From assembly GCF_039511225.1 (NCBI RefSeq), contig NZ_CP154261.1, positions 3,100,001-3,164,000 on the forward strand: 64,000 nucleotides of DNA, read 5' to 3'. Source of the DNA: Sphingobacterium multivorum (lineage in GTDB: Bacteria; Bacteroidota; Bacteroidia; Sphingobacteriales; Sphingobacteriaceae). A program made the position numbers and the translations under genes. The notes below the pieces were generated by a model. It was not told the origin of the DNA. It was given only the letters and a program-made list of their open reading frames with translations, and did not search any database. The first letter of the stretch is position 1. Each line of letters begins with the position of its first letter. Positions 40,636-49,460 of the stretch are shown here, in pieces.

Positions 40636-40660
40636 AAGTACATCATTTATAACTACTTGA
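40636..40660. promoter_or_regulatory. Candidate HxlR operator
   Basis: Inverted repeat CAAGTA (40636-40641) ... TACTTG (40655-40660) with a 13-bp spacer in the 118-bp divergent spacer. Known HxlR-type operators (YodB, HypR) have TACTT/AAGTA half sites, which supports the guess. Confidence 0.45.
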
Positions 40661-40714
40661 TTGCAAAAAATATCCAAACTATTTTTAATCGTAAAATTAT
40701 TAAAAACTTTCTAT

Positions 40715-42118
40715 ATGCGCTTTCAAATTAAGGATCTACTTCATATTTTCCTCCTTTCAACGGGTATATTTCTTTTCGTCATCGATCTTTTTATCATTAA
40801 TGTTTCTCTTCCCACGGTTCAACATGCGCTACATCTACGCAATAGTGATACGCAATGGATCATAATACTATATATCATTGGTTACACAAGTCTTCTAATC
40901 AATGCAGGGAATGCCGGAAATCATTATGGAAAGAAGAAATTATATTTAATTGGCATGGCTGGTTTTACAGTAGCCTCTCTTTTATGTGGCTTAGCCGATA
41001 ATCTTTACATTTTATTGGCCGGAAGATTGATCCAAGGGATTAGTTCTGGATTGATGGTTCCACAGGGTATCGCATTGATCACCTTACGTTTTGAAAATCC
41101 CGAGAAGAGATCAATGGCATTGGGTATTTATGGGAGTATAGCAGGCATCGCTTCTGTCATCGGTCAATTATTGGGAGGAATACTTCCCGACCAGACCTGG
41201 ATAAATGAAAGCTGGCGTCTTATCTTTTTAATTAATGTTCCCATTGGGGTGGTCGCCTGCTTTGCTGTCTATCGTTATACAGCTAACGATCAAGTCTACG
41301 TTAAATCCGCTGTTTCTTTTAAACCAATGGTAACATTATTTACGCTTTTAATGGGAATAATTTTTCCATTAATCATGGGGCCTGACTTGAAATGGCCAAT
41401 ATGGTCACTGCTGGTCCTGGGAACAACGCTTGTTTTTGTCCTGCTATTTCTAAAAAAACAGCGTAAATTAGAAAAGATGGGCTATCCTAGCGTACTCAAT
41501 TTCGCCTTATTCAATAATCGGGTTTTCAATTTGGGTCTGCTGGCCGCATTAGCCTACTATATGGTACAGGACGCTTATTTTATCATAAATTCCAATTACC
41601 TTCAAAATCAAAAGAATTATACAGCAACAATGACCGGAATTGCCTTTGTTTATCAAGGTATAGGTTATGTATTGGCAAGCATTATGGTCAGCAAGTTGAT
41701 ACAGCGTCATGGAAAAATTGTGGTGCTTTATGGATTAGGCATCATGATTTTGGGATTGATTGCACATCTTTTCATTTTTAATACGATGCTTTTAAATAGC
41801 TACCAAGTACATACCCTGTTCTTTTTTTACGGCATTGGTTGCGGTAGTGTACTACCTGCATTAATGACTCTTGCCTTAAAAGACCTCAATGAAAAATTAA
41901 TTTCCGTCGGATCTGCCATCTATCTTACGATACAACAATTATCAATATGCCTGGGAATAACATTTATCGTCGGTGTATTTCTACATCAAAAAGAAAATAA
42001 ATTTTTCATTTGGCAGCATATTTCATCAGCTTATGGCTACTCGATCGCACTATCGGTCATATTGCTCTTATTTGTCCTAGGTTTTATAGCTTATTTACCT
42101 TCACAAAAGGTAAAATAG
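40715..42118 (+). CDS. MFS exporter, DHA2 (EmrB/QacA-like) family
   Basis: A 467-residue membrane protein with about 14 helices. The first helices contain FLFVIDLFIINVSLPTVQHAL, the DHA2 motif with the Asp in helix 1, and QWIIILYIIGYTSLLINAGNAGNHYGKKKLYLIG (motif A), followed by AGRLIQGISSGLMVPQGIALI (motif B region) and a motif-C-like GSIAGIASVIGQLLGGIL. Substrates of the family are drugs, dyes and organic cations. The upstream HxlR gene is divergent, 118 bp away, and is the probable regulator. The start at 40715 is chosen because the extra upstream residues in the open frame run into the dyad operator. Confidence 0.9.
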   Translation: MRFQIKDLLHIFLLSTGIFLFVIDLFIINVSLPTVQHALHLRNSDTQWIIILYIIGYTSLLINAGNAGNHYGKKKLYLIGMAGFTVASLLCGLADNLYILLAGRLIQGISSGLMVPQGIALITLRFENPEKRSMALGIYGSIAGIASVIGQLLGGILPDQTWINESWRLIFLINVPIGVVACFAVYRYTANDQVYVKSAVSFKPMVTLFTLLMGIIFPLIMGPDLKWPIWSLLVLGTTLVFVLLFLKKQRKLEKMGYPSVLNFALFNNRVFNLGLLAALAYYMVQDAYFIINSNYLQNQKNYTATMTGIAFVYQGIGYVLASIMVSKLIQRHGKIVVLYGLGIMILGLIAHLFIFNTMLLNSYQVHTLFFFYGIGCGSVLPALMTLALKDLNEKLISVGSAIYLTIQQLSICLGITFIVGVFLHQKENKFFIWQHISSAYGYSIALSVILLLFVLGFIAYLPSQKVK

Positions 42119-42176
42119 CAGGTAATTTGTATAGGGTTTAGCTGATTTATCCTATTTTATATAAGGGTTAAGGCCG

Positions 42177-43124
42177 CTAATTTGCTGCCTTATATTTGTG
42201 TACTAAAGCATAATCATAGGGTATGCGCATACTCAAGGGACCAGCTTCCCACAAATCTGAATCAGGGGACAAGTAAAAGTCATAAGCATTACGCAGGAAA
42301 TTTTCCCCATCGGGTGCTTCTTGCCATTTTTTCTGCGCTCTATTATAAAGTAGTATCATGCAACTCACGCAAGTTCCCTTATCTTTCATGGCCAGGTTTT
42401 TATAACACTTCCCTATTTTTACACTTAATTTTTGTTGAATAATAAGGTCCGTCAACCGTCCTTTGGTAAGGTGAATTAAAGCAAGCTGTGCATCTTCATC
42501 CGTTGGCGAATGTTTTGCGGGGTTCAATCGGTCGAACTGAGCCTGATATATTCGTGCTATTTCGGCCTGCCTCACATCCATTGGTAAGAGATTTGTATCA
42601 ACGGGATGGAGGTCTTCAACATCGTCCACCTGGGTGGCTCCAACACTTAAGGCGATATTTTGTTTGGATGTGTCAGCATCTGCAGCAGCTGAGCTTTCAT
42701 TTTTATCGAATAACTGCGTAAGTTCTGAAATATGATGTCCTATTTGATTAAAACCAACAACGTAATTTAAGATAACAAAAGCAAATAGTGCAAGGACAGA
42801 AAAAATAAAAAGTGCCTTCCAAATACTGGTCCGGCTATGCTCATTTGTTTCCACTTCCAAAAATGTAGATCTTTTGTGATCTGCTCTGTCAGCATCGTCA
42901 CGATGTTCAATCCGGTCATAATCGCCTAAAAATAAGTCTTTACCATCAAAAAGATCAATATGATCTTCTTGAAACATTTGCACTATATCCCGGGCAGCTT
43001 TATACTTTACATTTGCCGCTGTGGCAACCAGATCAATTGCGGCATTGACATCGCCCTGTTTAATTAATTCACGAATAGTTGCTTTATCAATTTCGATTGT
43101 ATTTACGAGAATATTTTTAGTCAT
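42177..43124 (-). CDS. Single-pass membrane protein of unknown function
   Basis: A 315-residue protein that I do not recognise. It has a cytoplasmic N-terminal part (about 1-100; helical, IRELIKQGDVNAAIDLVATAANVKYKAARDIVQMFQ), one membrane helix (about 104-124, ALFIFSVLALFAFVILNYVV) and a mixed C-terminal region with a short CVSC motif (Cys-Val-Ser-Cys) near residue 255. The N-terminal segment resembles a small ubiquitin-associated-like helical bundle, but this is weak. It lies downstream of imuA-imuB-dnaE2 on the same strand (82-bp gap). A structural or regulatory envelope role is only a guess. Confidence 0.6.
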   Translation of the reverse strand: MTKNILVNTIEIDKATIRELIKQGDVNAAIDLVATAANVKYKAARDIVQMFQEDHIDLFDGKDLFLGDYDRIEHRDDADRADHKRSTFLEVETNEHSRTSIWKALFIFSVLALFAFVILNYVVGFNQIGHHISELTQLFDKNESSAAADADTSKQNIALSVGATQVDDVEDLHPVDTNLLPMDVRQAEIARIYQAQFDRLNPAKHSPTDEDAQLALIHLTKGRLTDLIIQQKLSVKIGKCYKNLAMKDKGTCVSCMILLYNRAQKKWQEAPDGENFLRNAYDFYLSPDSDLWEAGPLSMRIPYDYALVHKYKAAN

Positions 43125-43206
43125 ACCGTTTAATTTCTATGGATTGCTTCGCTATCGATTAGCACTGAATCATTTTAGATCAAAAATCAGATTAATAAAT
43201 GAAAGA

Positions 43207-46200
43207 TCAATGAAAATTTCTTCCCTTATGAAAAATACCTGCAGCATTGTCGCCATCGGTTGTCAGATCTTTTAACAAACCTGACATATCAAAGCATCGT
43301 TCTGCTATTACATGAATAACCTCTCCTTCAACTTGAATTTTACCCGCGACCATCAGGAGTTTTGCGCGAAGAATTTCTTTTCGATATTTTTCAAATACAG
43401 TACTCCAAACGACAATATTTGCAAAACCGGTATCATCTTCAATGGTGATAAATAAAACACCTTTAGAGGTTCCTGGTCGTTGTCTAACCGTAATCAATCC
43501 GCATATTTTCACGAGTATATTATTTTTGATCAGACCTAATTTTGCTGTGGGCACGACATGGAGTAGATCAAGCTTACCGCGCAAGAAACTCACGGGATGT
43601 GCTTTAATGGATAGCGAGGTTCTTGCATAGTCGGCCACTACATGTTGGCTTTTCGTGAGCAATGGCAGTTCGATCTGTCCTTCTACTATACTTTCAGAGG
43701 GTTGACCTTCAAATAATGCAATCGGACGATCCGCCAATGCTGTAATTTCCCAAAGTGCTTGCCGACGGTCAATACCTAATGATGTAAAGGCATCTGCATC
43801 AGCTAACTTCTCCAACGCAGTAAGAGATAGTCCAACATCCATCATACCAGTAATGGATGCATAAGCAGACTGCCGACCTTGTGTCAGCACAGCAGCCTCT
43901 TCCATTGAAAATCCTTTGATCTGACGTAAGCCTAATCGAAGGTCATGTGGTTTTCCAATTTCTCCTTCTAAGGTATTGTCCCACAAGGAATGATTGATAT
44001 CAATAGGACGTACTTTTACCCCGTGTTTCTGTGCATCAATAACAATTTGAGCGGGCTGATAAAAACCCATGGGCTGACTATTGAGTAAGGATGCCGCAAA
44101 AATATCCGGATAGTAATACTTAAGCCATGAGGACACATACACCAGTAATGCAAAAGACGCTGCGTGACTCTCTGGAAAACCGTAACTGCCAAAACCTTCC
44201 AATTGCTTAAAAACTCGATTTGCAAATTCTTCCGTATAGTTTTTCTTTACCATACCATCGACCATCTTTTTGTGAAAAGTCGACACCTGCCCTTTGGCTT
44301 TGAATGTAGCCATGCTTCGGCGCAATTCGTCGGCCTCTGCAGGTGTAAATCCCGCAGCAACAATGGCAATTTCCATGGCCTGCTCCTGAAAAAGGGGGAC
44401 GCCCAAGGTTTTTTCAAGAATGGTTTGGATCTCTGTGCTTGGATAATCGACAGCTTCCTCTTTATTTCGCCGACGCAAATAAGGATGCACCATATCGCCT
44501 TGTATTGGTCCAGGCCGTACGATAGCCACCTCAATAACCAGATCATAAAATTCGCGCGGTTTTAATCGCGGCAACATCGACATCTGGGCCCGGCTTTCGA
44601 TCTGGAATACACCTAAGGTATCCGCATGACAGATCATATCGTAAACCTTTGGATCGTCTTTTGCCCCAATATCAGCCAGGGTAAGCTCTTTTCCATAATG
44701 CTTTTTAGCGAGGTCAAAAGCTTTGCGTATACAGGTCAACATCCCCAAAGCAAGTACATCAACCTTTAGAAAACCCAGTGCCTCAAGATCATCTTTATTC
44801 CATTCGAGATTTGTCCGATTATCCATGCGGGCATTTATTAAGGGACAAAGCTCATGCAAATTACCTTGCGTAATAACAAAGCCGCCCGTATGCTGCCCCA
44901 ATTGACGTGGAAAGCCAATATATTGGTGCGTCAATTCGAGAATTTTTCGCAAATGTTGATCTTCGGGATTAAAGCCCTGTTCAACCAAACGTTCCAAATT
45001 GATATCATCGTCCCAATGGCTACTCACTACCCCTGCTAAACGCCCTACAGCATCCATGGAAAGCCCCATCGCCTTGCCAACATCACGTATTGCGCCTTTG
45101 GAGCGTACCTGTGTGACAGTTGCTACGATAGCAGCACGATTTCGACCATATTTCTCATAAATATACTGGATCACTTCTTCTCGACGCTCATGTTCAAAGT
45201 CGACGTCTATGTCCGGCGGTTCATCGCGTGCATCGGACATAAATCGTGCAAATAAAAGCCTGTATTTTGATGGGTCAACAGAAGTAATGCCCAAACAGTA
45301 ACAGACCGTAGAATTTGCTGCCGATCCACGTCCCTGGCATAAAATTCCTTTTTCCTTTGCAAACCGGACATAATCGTATACAGTTAAAAAATAAGAAGCA
45401 TAATTTTTGCGTTCGATAAAATCAAGTTCCATTTGAATCGTTTCACGAACTGTTGCTGGAATAGCTCCGTCAAATCGTTTTTTTGCCCCTTCCCAGGTTA
45501 AATAAGTTAATTCCTCCTGCGTCGTTCGACCATGGGATGATAATTCATCTGGATAGATGTACTTCAAATCATCTAGGGCAAAACGACAAGCATTGGCTAT
45601 TTTTACACTCTGTGCTACGGCCTCAGGATACAGCCTAAACAAGCGTTCAACTTCAGGTATTGATTTGAGATAACGCTCCGCATTAGGATGTAAATGAAAT
45701 CCAGCCGTATGTATCGTACATTTTTCACGAATGCAGGTTAAAATATCCTGCAATTCACGCCTTTCAGGGACATGATAATATACATCACCAAGTACCACCC
45801 TCGGGAGATCCAATTGTTCGCCCAGCTGATTTATCCGAAACAATAATTTAGCATCATCCCCACGATAGAGTTTTTTTATTCCTAGATTAAGATAGCCCTG
45901 GAGATGCTGTTGACATTCCTGAACAAACTCAATAAATGAATGTTCAAGCTCAAACCCCACGACCAATTTTTCAGGTGGACAAATAATGAATATAATCCCT
46001 TCAGCGTATTGAAATACATCGTTTTTATATAACTCGCATTTTCCTTTTTCGGTCCTTAAATTTCCAACGGTTAACAATGTTGAGAGTCGACCATAAGCCT
46101 CTTTATCTGTTGGGTAGGCCAATAAACTTGGGCCATCCTGTAAATCTAAACGACAGGCAGGAATAAGTCGTATACCTACTTTTTTAGCCTCGATATGCGC

Positions 46201-46347
46201 ACGAACGATCCCAGCAAGGCTATTACGGTCGGTTACTGCAACAGCATGATACCTCAATTGAGCAGCCCTTTCGATCAGTTCCTCAGGGTGTGAAGCACCT
46301 TCGAGAAAACTAAAATTACTTGTTATCTGTAATTCACAATAGCCCAT
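43207..46347 (-). CDS. dnaE2: Error-prone DNA polymerase III alpha subunit, DnaE2/ImuC
   Basis: C-family polymerase of about 1046 residues for mutagenic lesion bypass. It starts MGYCELQITSNFSFLEGASHPEELI, the usual PHP-domain opening of DnaE2. The polymerase active site carries PPDIDVDFEHERREEVIQYI with two of the catalytic Asp, followed by GRNRAAIVATVTQVRSKGAIRDVGKA, and the C-terminus includes an OB-fold region (FITIEDDTGFANIVVW). The start at 46347 is chosen because it follows the imuB stop by 2 bp and matches the family; the frame extends ten codons further into imuB. As third gene of imuA-imuB-dnaE2 it belongs to the mutasome, in which ImuA and ImuB recruit it to the sliding clamp. Confidence 0.94.
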   Translation of the reverse strand: MGYCELQITSNFSFLEGASHPEELIERAAQLRYHAVAVTDRNSLAGIVRAHIEAKKVGIRLIPACRLDLQDGPSLLAYPTDKEAYGRLSTLLTVGNLRTEKGKCELYKNDVFQYAEGIIFIICPPEKLVVGFELEHSFIEFVQECQQHLQGYLNLGIKKLYRGDDAKLLFRINQLGEQLDLPRVVLGDVYYHVPERRELQDILTCIREKCTIHTAGFHLHPNAERYLKSIPEVERLFRLYPEAVAQSVKIANACRFALDDLKYIYPDELSSHGRTTQEELTYLTWEGAKKRFDGAIPATVRETIQMELDFIERKNYASYFLTVYDYVRFAKEKGILCQGRGSAANSTVCYCLGITSVDPSKYRLLFARFMSDARDEPPDIDVDFEHERREEVIQYIYEKYGRNRAAIVATVTQVRSKGAIRDVGKAMGLSMDAVGRLAGVVSSHWDDDINLERLVEQGFNPEDQHLRKILELTHQYIGFPRQLGQHTGGFVITQGNLHELCPLINARMDNRTNLEWNKDDLEALGFLKVDVLALGMLTCIRKAFDLAKKHYGKELTLADIGAKDDPKVYDMICHADTLGVFQIESRAQMSMLPRLKPREFYDLVIEVAIVRPGPIQGDMVHPYLRRRNKEEAVDYPSTEIQTILEKTLGVPLFQEQAMEIAIVAAGFTPAEADELRRSMATFKAKGQVSTFHKKMVDGMVKKNYTEEFANRVFKQLEGFGSYGFPESHAASFALLVYVSSWLKYYYPDIFAASLLNSQPMGFYQPAQIVIDAQKHGVKVRPIDINHSLWDNTLEGEIGKPHDLRLGLRQIKGFSMEEAAVLTQGRQSAYASITGMMDVGLSLTALEKLADADAFTSLGIDRRQALWEITALADRPIALFEGQPSESIVEGQIELPLLTKSQHVVADYARTSLSIKAHPVSFLRGKLDLLHVVPTAKLGLIKNNILVKICGLITVRQRPGTSKGVLFITIEDDTGFANIVVWSTVFEKYRKEILRAKLLMVAGKIQVEGEVIHVIAERCFDMSGLLKDLTTDGDNAAGIFHKGRNFH

Positions 46348-46349
46348 GC

Positions 46350-47849
46350 TTAAGCAAAAAAACCGTGTATAAACCATTGATCCGTATGCCCGTCATAATG
46401 CCCCGAACGATACAGCCAAAAACGCCGGCCTTGCAGATCTTCTACCGCATAGTAATCCCGATGTTCGCCTGGATCAATCCACCATTCGCGCTCAATACGT
46501 TCGGGGCCATCTGCTTTTCTGATCGTATAGGTGTCTCCCTTATAACGGAACAAGATGGGGGGATAATCGGGTATGGGAGCTGTAACAATAATACGTTCCG
46601 GAACCTTCAATAATCGTGTCGGACGTGGTCTTGCCATTTGCCAGTCAACAGTTGCAACCTCATCTAGTGTAGTCGCTATTTTCATGGATCGCTCGGGCCA
46701 GTAATGTGCAGACGGAACATAGCGTGAAATCTCACAATTGGCGTCCCTACTTTTCAAGCGATCTAACAGTTCGGTAACTGTCGGGTTTTTGAGGTCAATT
46801 CTATTGTTCCAAAGATTTTCCTGAATAGGATCTGCGATTTCAACTTTAGAAACCTCCAAAGTAAATAATTCAATCCCCAATGCCGGTTCAATCTGTGGAA
46901 TCTTTATGGCAAATAATTGAAGGATATGTTTGACCTGGGCAGTAGCACGATTAGTCTCAATGCTGATTGTCTCTAATTTCCCATCCACGCGGTGGCAATT
47001 CAATTCAGCTGCACGTAATCCTTTCCCCTCTCCCGACAAACGTTTACACAACTTGTTTAATAACTCTTCCAGCGCCAGTTCAATACCATGTGCTGTACAG
47101 ATGGGTTCGAGACAAGGTAATCGCTCTTCATATGGTAAATTAGCTTTTATAGGAAGAACAAATTCATCTTCCAGCCCCATGGCCTGATCCAGTCGAAGTA
47201 ATAGGCTGTCACCAAATCTTCTACGCAAGACTGAACGCGGCATTTTTGCAAAACTTCCTATTGACTGTAGTCCAAGCGATTGCAACCTTTTCAATTGAAC
47301 CTCTTCCAATCGTAGTGCTGCAGGGTGCAAGGGAAAAAGTGCCTCTGACTGCGCCTGTTCATTTATAATCGTATTTTCAGAACCAAAATGTGTGATAGCC
47401 CATGCGGCCCCAATGGTATCAGCAATGCCCATGCGCACAGTATAACCATGTTGTTTAAATTGAGAAACAATACTTGTTAAGTAAGTTGCCTCTCCACCCC
47501 AAAGATGTGCACAACCACTTATATCGAGCATAATTCCATCGGGCTCATCCAATGAAACCCATGGTGTATACCTTATGCACCAATCTGCTATGGAATGGAG
47601 TAATTTTTCAGCCAATCCAGCTTGCTCTTTGATGATTTTAAGTGATGGAATAAATGCCCGTGCATCTGCTATAGCCATACCTGCGTGTATCCCCGCTTGC
47701 TCTGCAAATGCGTTACACGCACTAACGATTAATTTTCCTTGCACAGCGACAGACAAAACAACAGGAACATCCTGCAAATGTGGCTTACAGACAGTAAGCC
47801 AATCTGTTTTTAAGTAACGAAACCAAAGGGACGCAAATCTTTTTTTCAT
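46350..47849 (-). CDS. imuB: ImuB, Y-family polymerase-like mutasome subunit
   Basis: A 499-residue relative of DinB polymerases: KRFASLWFRYLKTDWLTV, the palm segment HAGMAIADARAFIPSL, a helix-hairpin-helix region (RLQSLGLQSIGSFAKMPRSVLRRRFG) and a C-terminal tail typical of ImuB (GPERIEREWWIDPGEHRDYYAVEDLQGRRFWLYR). In ImuB the catalytic acidic residues of the Y-family fold are usually lost, so it serves as an adaptor between the clamp, ImuA and DnaE2. Here the first-strand segment reads SLWFRYLKTD, without the usual D-x-D, in line with that. It starts 2 bp after the imuA stop, so the trio is one operon. Confidence 0.92.
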   Translation of the reverse strand: MKKRFASLWFRYLKTDWLTVCKPHLQDVPVVLSVAVQGKLIVSACNAFAEQAGIHAGMAIADARAFIPSLKIIKEQAGLAEKLLHSIADWCIRYTPWVSLDEPDGIMLDISGCAHLWGGEATYLTSIVSQFKQHGYTVRMGIADTIGAAWAITHFGSENTIINEQAQSEALFPLHPAALRLEEVQLKRLQSLGLQSIGSFAKMPRSVLRRRFGDSLLLRLDQAMGLEDEFVLPIKANLPYEERLPCLEPICTAHGIELALEELLNKLCKRLSGEGKGLRAAELNCHRVDGKLETISIETNRATAQVKHILQLFAIKIPQIEPALGIELFTLEVSKVEIADPIQENLWNNRIDLKNPTVTELLDRLKSRDANCEISRYVPSAHYWPERSMKIATTLDEVATVDWQMARPRPTRLLKVPERIIVTAPIPDYPPILFRYKGDTYTIRKADGPERIEREWWIDPGEHRDYYAVEDLQGRRFWLYRSGHYDGHTDQWFIHGFFA

Positions 47850-47851
47850 GG

Positions 47852-48592
47852 CTAGCCTAAATTTTGATAATTATAGGTCCAATCTGTGATCTGCACATCT
47901 TTTTTGAGGAATGTTCTAAATCCTTGTGGAGACCAGATAATTTGTCCTTTGGCTGGATTACCATTTCTTACCTTAAGCAGCTCTACTTCCCAACAGGGGT
48001 AACCAATACCAGGTAATCCATCATCCGATTGACTAGGTAAAGAAGTAACCTTCCAACGTGCAGCACAACTCGTCGCCAACAAGGTCTTGGGGTTATGTTG
48101 AAGTATAAATCCTGTCACCCGGCTTTTTTCTACGGCAAGTTGAAGGCGCCTTGACTGAATAAAATCCAGCTGATGTATTTCAGCCAATACGGCTGTTATG
48201 CCATGGCATTTCAACGCTTCTTCCATTGCCCATAAAACATCTCTTTCCCGTTTCATGGAGACAAAAACAATTGAGGCCGGATCAACTCCAAATGATTTGA
48301 TAGCAGCAGGAAATACCGTTTGAATAGAGCCTATCCAAATACAAATCCCATCATTTTGCATCAGTTTTCCAAGCAAAGCACCAATAAATCCACAGGAAGC
48401 AGCACTATCCATGCGGCTGAAGCTAACAAATTCATGTATAACACCCTTGGGAAAGATTCCATTTGGAAAAGCTTTTTCCAAAGGCCCCAAATCTATAGCG
48501 CATTCATCATTCAAACTTTGAACTACTCCCTGCCACGACAGTAAGTCTTTTTTAAGTTTGCTAATCAAAGCTTGTTTATCATCTAACATCAT
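47852..48592 (-). CDS. imuA: ImuA, RecA-like mutasome protein
   Basis: A 246-residue SulA/RecA-like protein that partners ImuB. The sequence has FPNGIFPKGVIHEFVSFSRMDSAASCGFIGALLGKL in place of the RecA Walker-A region (the GK(T/S) lysine is missing), then CIWIGSIQTVFPAAIKSFGVDPASIVFVSMKRERDVLWAMEEAL, the most recognisable ImuA block. A purine-rich GGAGGGG precedes the two candidate starts (ATG at 48592 and 48589); the second has better spacing. The upstream 23-bp palindrome is the likely damage-responsive operator. First gene of the mutasome operon. Confidence 0.9.
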   Translation of the reverse strand: MMLDDKQALISKLKKDLLSWQGVVQSLNDECAIDLGPLEKAFPNGIFPKGVIHEFVSFSRMDSAASCGFIGALLGKLMQNDGICIWIGSIQTVFPAAIKSFGVDPASIVFVSMKRERDVLWAMEEALKCHGITAVLAEIHQLDFIQSRRLQLAVEKSRVTGFILQHNPKTLLATSCAARWKVTSLPSQSDDGLPGIGYPCWEVELLKVRNGNPAKGQIIWSPQGFRTFLKKDVQITDWTYNYQNLG

Positions 48593-48623
48593 AGCCCCTC
48601 CTATTTAATAGTACACACAAATG

Positions 48624-48646
48624 TAATACTAAATATTTTAGTATTA
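48624..48646. promoter_or_regulatory. 23-bp palindrome before the mutasome operon
   Basis: TAATACTAAA (48624-48633) and TTTAGTATTA (48637-48646) are perfect inverse complements separated by 3 bp, 31 bp before the first imuA ATG. The AT-only composition makes it an unlikely terminator for the preceding LytTR gene; a dimeric repressor site (LexA-like or XRE/S24-type) is more likely, since imu operons in other phyla are under LexA. Confidence 0.62.
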
Positions 48647-48713
48647 AAGACGAAAGCTATATTTTTTAGCAAATAAACACAGTGCTAAAACGGAATCTTT
48701 ACTATTTCAATTC

Positions 48714-49448
48714 TTATATATCATTCAAGAACTGTTGGATGACATCTTTTTTTCTGGTCGCAACAGGAATCATTTTACCATCAGACATTTCTATTTGGCC
48801 ATCCTTGAAATATTTTTTAATATAATTGGCATTGATTAAATAAGATTGATGACAACGAATAAATTCAGATTCAGGAAGCATCGTTTCAAAATGTTTAAGG
48901 ACTTTTGAAACCATCATCGGTTTATTGTCTTTGATATAAAATGTAGTATACCCTTTATCTCCATGACAATAAAGAATATCATCAATATTCACGATCTGGG
49001 TATATTCAAATGTACGAAGCGCTATCTTACGAGGTCTACTTGGAGATTTCAGATAACTTTCGGCCATGCTTAATTGCATGCTATTGAACTTAAATTCCGT
49101 ATTTTTTTTATAACATTTTTCAATAGCTTCCATAAATTGTTCTGGGACTAATGGCTTTAATAAATACGCAATGGCACCTATATTTAGGGCTTCTATGGCA
49201 TACTGGTTAAATGCTGTTATAAAGATGGTATTAATGTCCAATTTCAGTTCTGAAAGGAAGGATAAACTGGATCCGTCTTTCAATTGAATATCGGCTAAAA
49301 TAAGATCTGGATTAGATTCAAGCAATTCACGTTCTGCCTGGGCAATAGAGGGACTATAACCTACTATCTGAACATAGGGTATCGCATCTAACAGAGACTT
49401 AATATACAGATAGATGTTATGCTCGTCTTCAAGAATATAAACTTTCAT
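48714..49448 (-). CDS. LytTR-type response regulator
   Basis: A 244-residue regulator with a receiver domain (1-118; acidic residues Glu7-Asp8, phospho-acceptor Asp53 in LILADIQL) and a LytTR DNA-binding domain (about 140-240; EYTQIVNIDDILYCHGDKGYTTFYIKD...HFETMLPESEFIRCHQSYLINANYIKKYF). It lies 12 bp downstream of the sensor kinase gene and forms a two-component pair with it. Targets are unknown. Confidence 0.94.
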   Translation of the reverse strand: MKVYILEDEHNIYLYIKSLLDAIPYVQIVGYSPSIAQAERELLESNPDLILADIQLKDGSSLSFLSELKLDINTIFITAFNQYAIEALNIGAIAYLLKPLVPEQFMEAIEKCYKKNTEFKFNSMQLSMAESYLKSPSRPRKIALRTFEYTQIVNIDDILYCHGDKGYTTFYIKDNKPMMVSKVLKHFETMLPESEFIRCHQSYLINANYIKKYFKDGQIEMSDGKMIPVATRKKDVIQQFLNDI

Positions 49449-49460
49449 AATTTCACGTAT

